Origin: Pseudomonas sp. ATCC 13867
Lineage (GTDB): Bacteria; Pseudomonadota; Gammaproteobacteria; Pseudomonadales; Pseudomonadaceae
Assembly: GCF_000349845.1 (NCBI RefSeq)
Contig: NC_020829.1
Span: forward strand, 3,169,001-3,233,000
DNA length: 64,000 bases
Direction of reading: 5' to 3'
Shown: positions 62,023 through 64,000 of the stretch, in pieces
Layout of the letters: the number at the start of each line of letters is the position of its first letter
Position numbering within the stretch: position 1 is the first letter of the stretch
Program-made: the position numbers and the translations under genes
Notes under the pieces: generated by a model
What the model was told of the DNA's origin: nothing
What the model saw: the letters and a program-made list of their open reading frames with translations, nothing else
Databases searched by the model: none

Positions 62023-62853
62023 ATGGACATGATCGCAGTCGAGAACCTGCCCAACGCCCCGGCGCCGGTGATCCGCGTCGGCGACACGCAACTCAGCGAG
62101 GCCGACATCGCCAGGGAAACGCCCTTCCACCCTTCGCCGTCGCTGGCCGAGGCCCAGCTCAAGGCCGCCCGCGCCCTGGTAGTGCGCGAGCTGCTGGCGC
62201 AGCGGGCCGCCATGCTCGGGCTGGCGGCCGGCCATGAGGAGGAAAACGATCAGGCCGTGGCCGCCCTGCTGGAGCGCGAACTGAACGTCCCGGAGCCCGA
62301 CGAAAGCGCTTGCCGCCGCTACTTCGACACCCACCGCGAACGCTTCTCCGAGCCCACCCGGCTGCGCGTGCGGCACATCCTCCTGCCCGCCGCGCCGGAA
62401 GACGCCAAGGCTCGCGATGCGCACTACCGCCTGGGCGAAAAGCTGCTGAAGGAGCTGGGCGAACACCCGGAACGCTTCACCGATCTGGCCCAGCGGCATT
62501 CGGCCTGCCCGTCGAAGGACGACGGCGGCGAGCTGGGCTGGCTGACCTCCGGCCAGACCGTGGCCGAGCTGGACCAGGCGCTGCAGCGCTTGCCCGTCGG
62601 CCTGCACGAGCGGCCGCTGGCGTCGCGCTACGGCTGGCACCTGGTGAGCGTCGACGAACGCCAGGAGCGCAAGCCCCTGCCCTACGACCAGGTCGCCAAC
62701 CGGGTGCACCACAGCCTGCGCGAGGAATCCACCCGCCACGCCCTGCGCCAGTACCTGCTGGCGCTGGAGGCGGAAATCGGCGTCGAGGGCATCCGCCTGG
62801 ACGACGACCCCATCGAAGGCTCCGGCAACCGGCGCAACGATCTCGGGCCGTGA
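62023..62853 (+). CDS. PpiC-type peptidyl-prolyl isomerase of the nar operon (NifM-like)
   Basis: The 276-residue parvulin-type protein has the rotamase core LRVRHILLPAAPEDAKARD, FTDLAQRHSACPSKDDGGELGWLTSGQTVAELDQAL and the C-terminal YGWHLVSVDERQERK. It is cytosolic (no leader). A gene of this type follows narI in several Pseudomonas nar operons and may help fold or assemble the enzyme. It ends the operon here; no moaA follows, since the next gene is on the opposite strand. Confidence 0.9.
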   Translation: MDMIAVENLPNAPAPVIRVGDTQLSEADIARETPFHPSPSLAEAQLKAARALVVRELLAQRAAMLGLAAGHEEENDQAVAALLERELNVPEPDESACRRYFDTHRERFSEPTRLRVRHILLPAAPEDAKARDAHYRLGEKLLKELGEHPERFTDLAQRHSACPSKDDGGELGWLTSGQTVAELDQALQRLPVGLHERPLASRYGWHLVSVDERQERKPLPYDQVANRVHHSLREESTRHALRQYLLALEAEIGVEGIRLDDDPIEGSGNRRNDLGP

Positions 62854-62854
62854 A

Positions 62855-63805
62855 TCAGGACTGCGCCGCGCGCCCCTCGACCTCGGCGGGCGCGCGGTGC
62901 AGGCCGATGGCCCAGAGCACGCCGACAGTCAGCAGGACAATCGCCAGCGCCTCCACCGGGCCGGGCAGCCGCTGCTCGTTGATGTAGGCATAGGCACAGG
63001 CGAACAGCGTTTCGAAGACGATCAACTGGCCGCCCAGGCTCATCGGCAGGCGGCGCGTCGCGGCGTTCCACAGGCCATTGGCCACCCACGAGCCGAACAC
63101 GGCGAGGAACAGCGACACCCAGAGGAACGCCATCCAGCGCTCCGAGGAAATGCCGGTGGGCACCGCCTGCGGCGCGACCAGCACGCCCACGCCCGCCAGC
63201 ACGATAGCCATGACACCGGTGACCACGCCGGTCAGGGTCGACCACTCGTGGCTGGTGAAATGGCTGGCCTTCAGGTAGCGCGCGTTGGCCGTGGCGTACC
63301 AGGACCAGCAGACCACCGCGCAGAAACCGCAGACGATGCCGAGGATGCGCTCGCCCGGCGTACTGCCGGCGGCCATCAGCGCCGCGGGGTCGAGGTTGAT
63401 GCAGAGAATGCCCAGGGCCACCAGCGCCAGCGGGAATTTCATCCGCGACAGCGGCAGCGAGTCCTGTTCGGAACGGCTGCGGTAGCTGATCGCCAGCGGC
63501 ATGATGCCGTTGATCAGCGAGGCCGCCGCCACCCCGGCGAACTGCACCGCCGCCGAGAGCAGCGCGAAATACAGCAGGTTGCCGGCCAGGGACAGGCGCA
63601 CCAGCATCGACAGGTCCTCGCGACTGACCCGACGCAGCAAGCCCAGGGCCACCGGCAGGGCGATCAGCAGCGAAATGGCGCCGTACAGAGCGAAGCGCAC
63701 GGAGCTGATCAGCAGCGGGTTGAACTCCGGCACGAGCGACGGTGCCAGGATCACCCCGCCCCAGATTGCGCCTGCCATGCCTGCGTAGACCACCCCGCGT
63801 TTCAT
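62855..63805 (-). CDS. DMT-superfamily (EamA) transporter
   Basis: The 316-residue membrane protein has ten predicted helices and two EamA repeats, starting MKRGVVYAGMAGAIWGGVILAPSLV. Such proteins export amino acids, metabolites or drugs; no substrate can be given. It ends 1 bp from the stop of the ppiC gene (convergent) and diverges from a LysR gene at the window edge, which probably regulates it. Confidence 0.88.
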   Translation of the reverse strand: MKRGVVYAGMAGAIWGGVILAPSLVPEFNPLLISSVRFALYGAISLLIALPVALGLLRRVSREDLSMLVRLSLAGNLLYFALLSAAVQFAGVAAASLINGIMPLAISYRSRSEQDSLPLSRMKFPLALVALGILCINLDPAALMAAGSTPGERILGIVCGFCAVVCWSWYATANARYLKASHFTSHEWSTLTGVVTGVMAIVLAGVGVLVAPQAVPTGISSERWMAFLWVSLFLAVFGSWVANGLWNAATRRLPMSLGGQLIVFETLFACAYAYINEQRLPGPVEALAIVLLTVGVLWAIGLHRAPAEVEGRAAQS

Positions 63806-63933
63806 TACCCGTTACCTCGATCAGTCGGAAATGCCGCCACGGTAGCGACTGTGCTAGCGTCTGACCAAGGATAAATCCGCACCGAGCCATTCCCCACGGG
63901 AATGGCTGAGCATCTGTCAACCGGAGAACCGTC

Positions 63934-64000
63934 ATCAGCCGTTACCTGCGCACCCTGCCGCCCCTGGAAACCCTGGTCACCTTCGAGGCCGTGGGCCGCT
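63934..64000 (+). CDS. LysR-family regulator, N-terminal fragment with apparent ATC start (cut by window edge)
   Basis: The frame reads ISRYLRTLPPLETLVTFEAVGR, the usual start of a LysR helix-turn-helix. GGAG lies seven bases before the ATC codon at 63934, where homologues would have ATG. No ATG, GTG or TTG is in frame between the upstream stop (63907) and the conserved segment; the first CTG is at 63946. Either ATC is the start or the base is changed. Divergent from the EamA exporter, so likely its regulator. Confidence 0.75.
   Translation, partial: MSRYLRTLPPLETLVTFEAVGR

Overview
The window is ordinary chromosomal DNA of a high-GC gammaproteobacterium, almost certainly a Pseudomonas. The evidence is the gene content (narK-GHJI-ppiC, an agu2ABCA'-type agmatine operon, a pchACXF p-cresol cluster), the dense LysR regulators, and repeated REP palindromes with the core GAGCGAGCTTGCTCGC. 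I cannot assign a species. No tRNA, rRNA, CRISPR array, insertion sequence or prophage was seen. The window cuts a gene at each end: an AraC-type regulator (left) and a LysR-type regulator (right).

Layout. 1-2.7 kb: AraC tail, a YCII/VOC pair, a YbaK-type deacylase and an orphan tatA. 2.8-10.4 kb: a p-cresol (or similar 4-alkylphenol) oxidation island. It holds an outer-membrane SphA-like protein, a divergently placed V4R/XylR-type sigma-54 activator and pchA-pchC-pchX-pchF. Both outward promoters show sigma-54 -24/-12 elements preceded by an IHF-like site and inverted repeats. 10.4-18.1 kb: mixed small genes (VOC proteins, GST, thioredoxin-like, SH3 protein, HD protein) plus a 951-residue protein joining peptidoglycan-binding, GH19-like, papain-like and alpha/beta-hydrolase regions. 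18.1-25.5 kb: LysR/SDR divergent pair, RlhA-like U32 protein, PaiB-like protein and a diguanylate cyclase.

25.6-30.8 kb: a four-gene agmatine operon (agu2A, agu2B, agu2C, agu2A') with a divergent LysR regulator; one of its two agmatine deiminases carries a Tat signal. 31-36.1 kb: cupin, cold-shock protein and a trehalose operon otsB-GH15-otsA. 36.3-41.7 kb: APC-type basic amino acid transporter, an orphan quaternary-amine binding protein, an EAL protein and a beta-propeller protein. 41.8-45.9 kb: an uncharacterised three-gene envelope operon (OmpA-type lipoprotein, five-TM protein, exported vWA-like protein). 46.4-51 kb: LysR with alcohol dehydrogenase, two aldo/keto reductases and a carboxymuconolactone decarboxylase-like protein.

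51.2-62.9 kb: a MOSC protein and then the membrane-bound respiratory nitrate reductase operon narK (a double-length NarK1-NarK2 fusion), narG, narH, narJ, narI and a PpiC-type isomerase. The window closes with a DMT exporter divergent from a LysR gene whose apparent start codon is ATC.

Functionally the window combines aromatic catabolism feeding 4-hydroxybenzoate, polyamine catabolism linked to biofilm behaviour, c-di-GMP turnover, osmoprotection by trehalose and anaerobic nitrate respiration. The least explained parts are the OmpA/membrane/vWA operon and the four-domain hydrolase. A third is the co-location of an orphan tatA with a Tat-leader PchX and a leaderless PchF.
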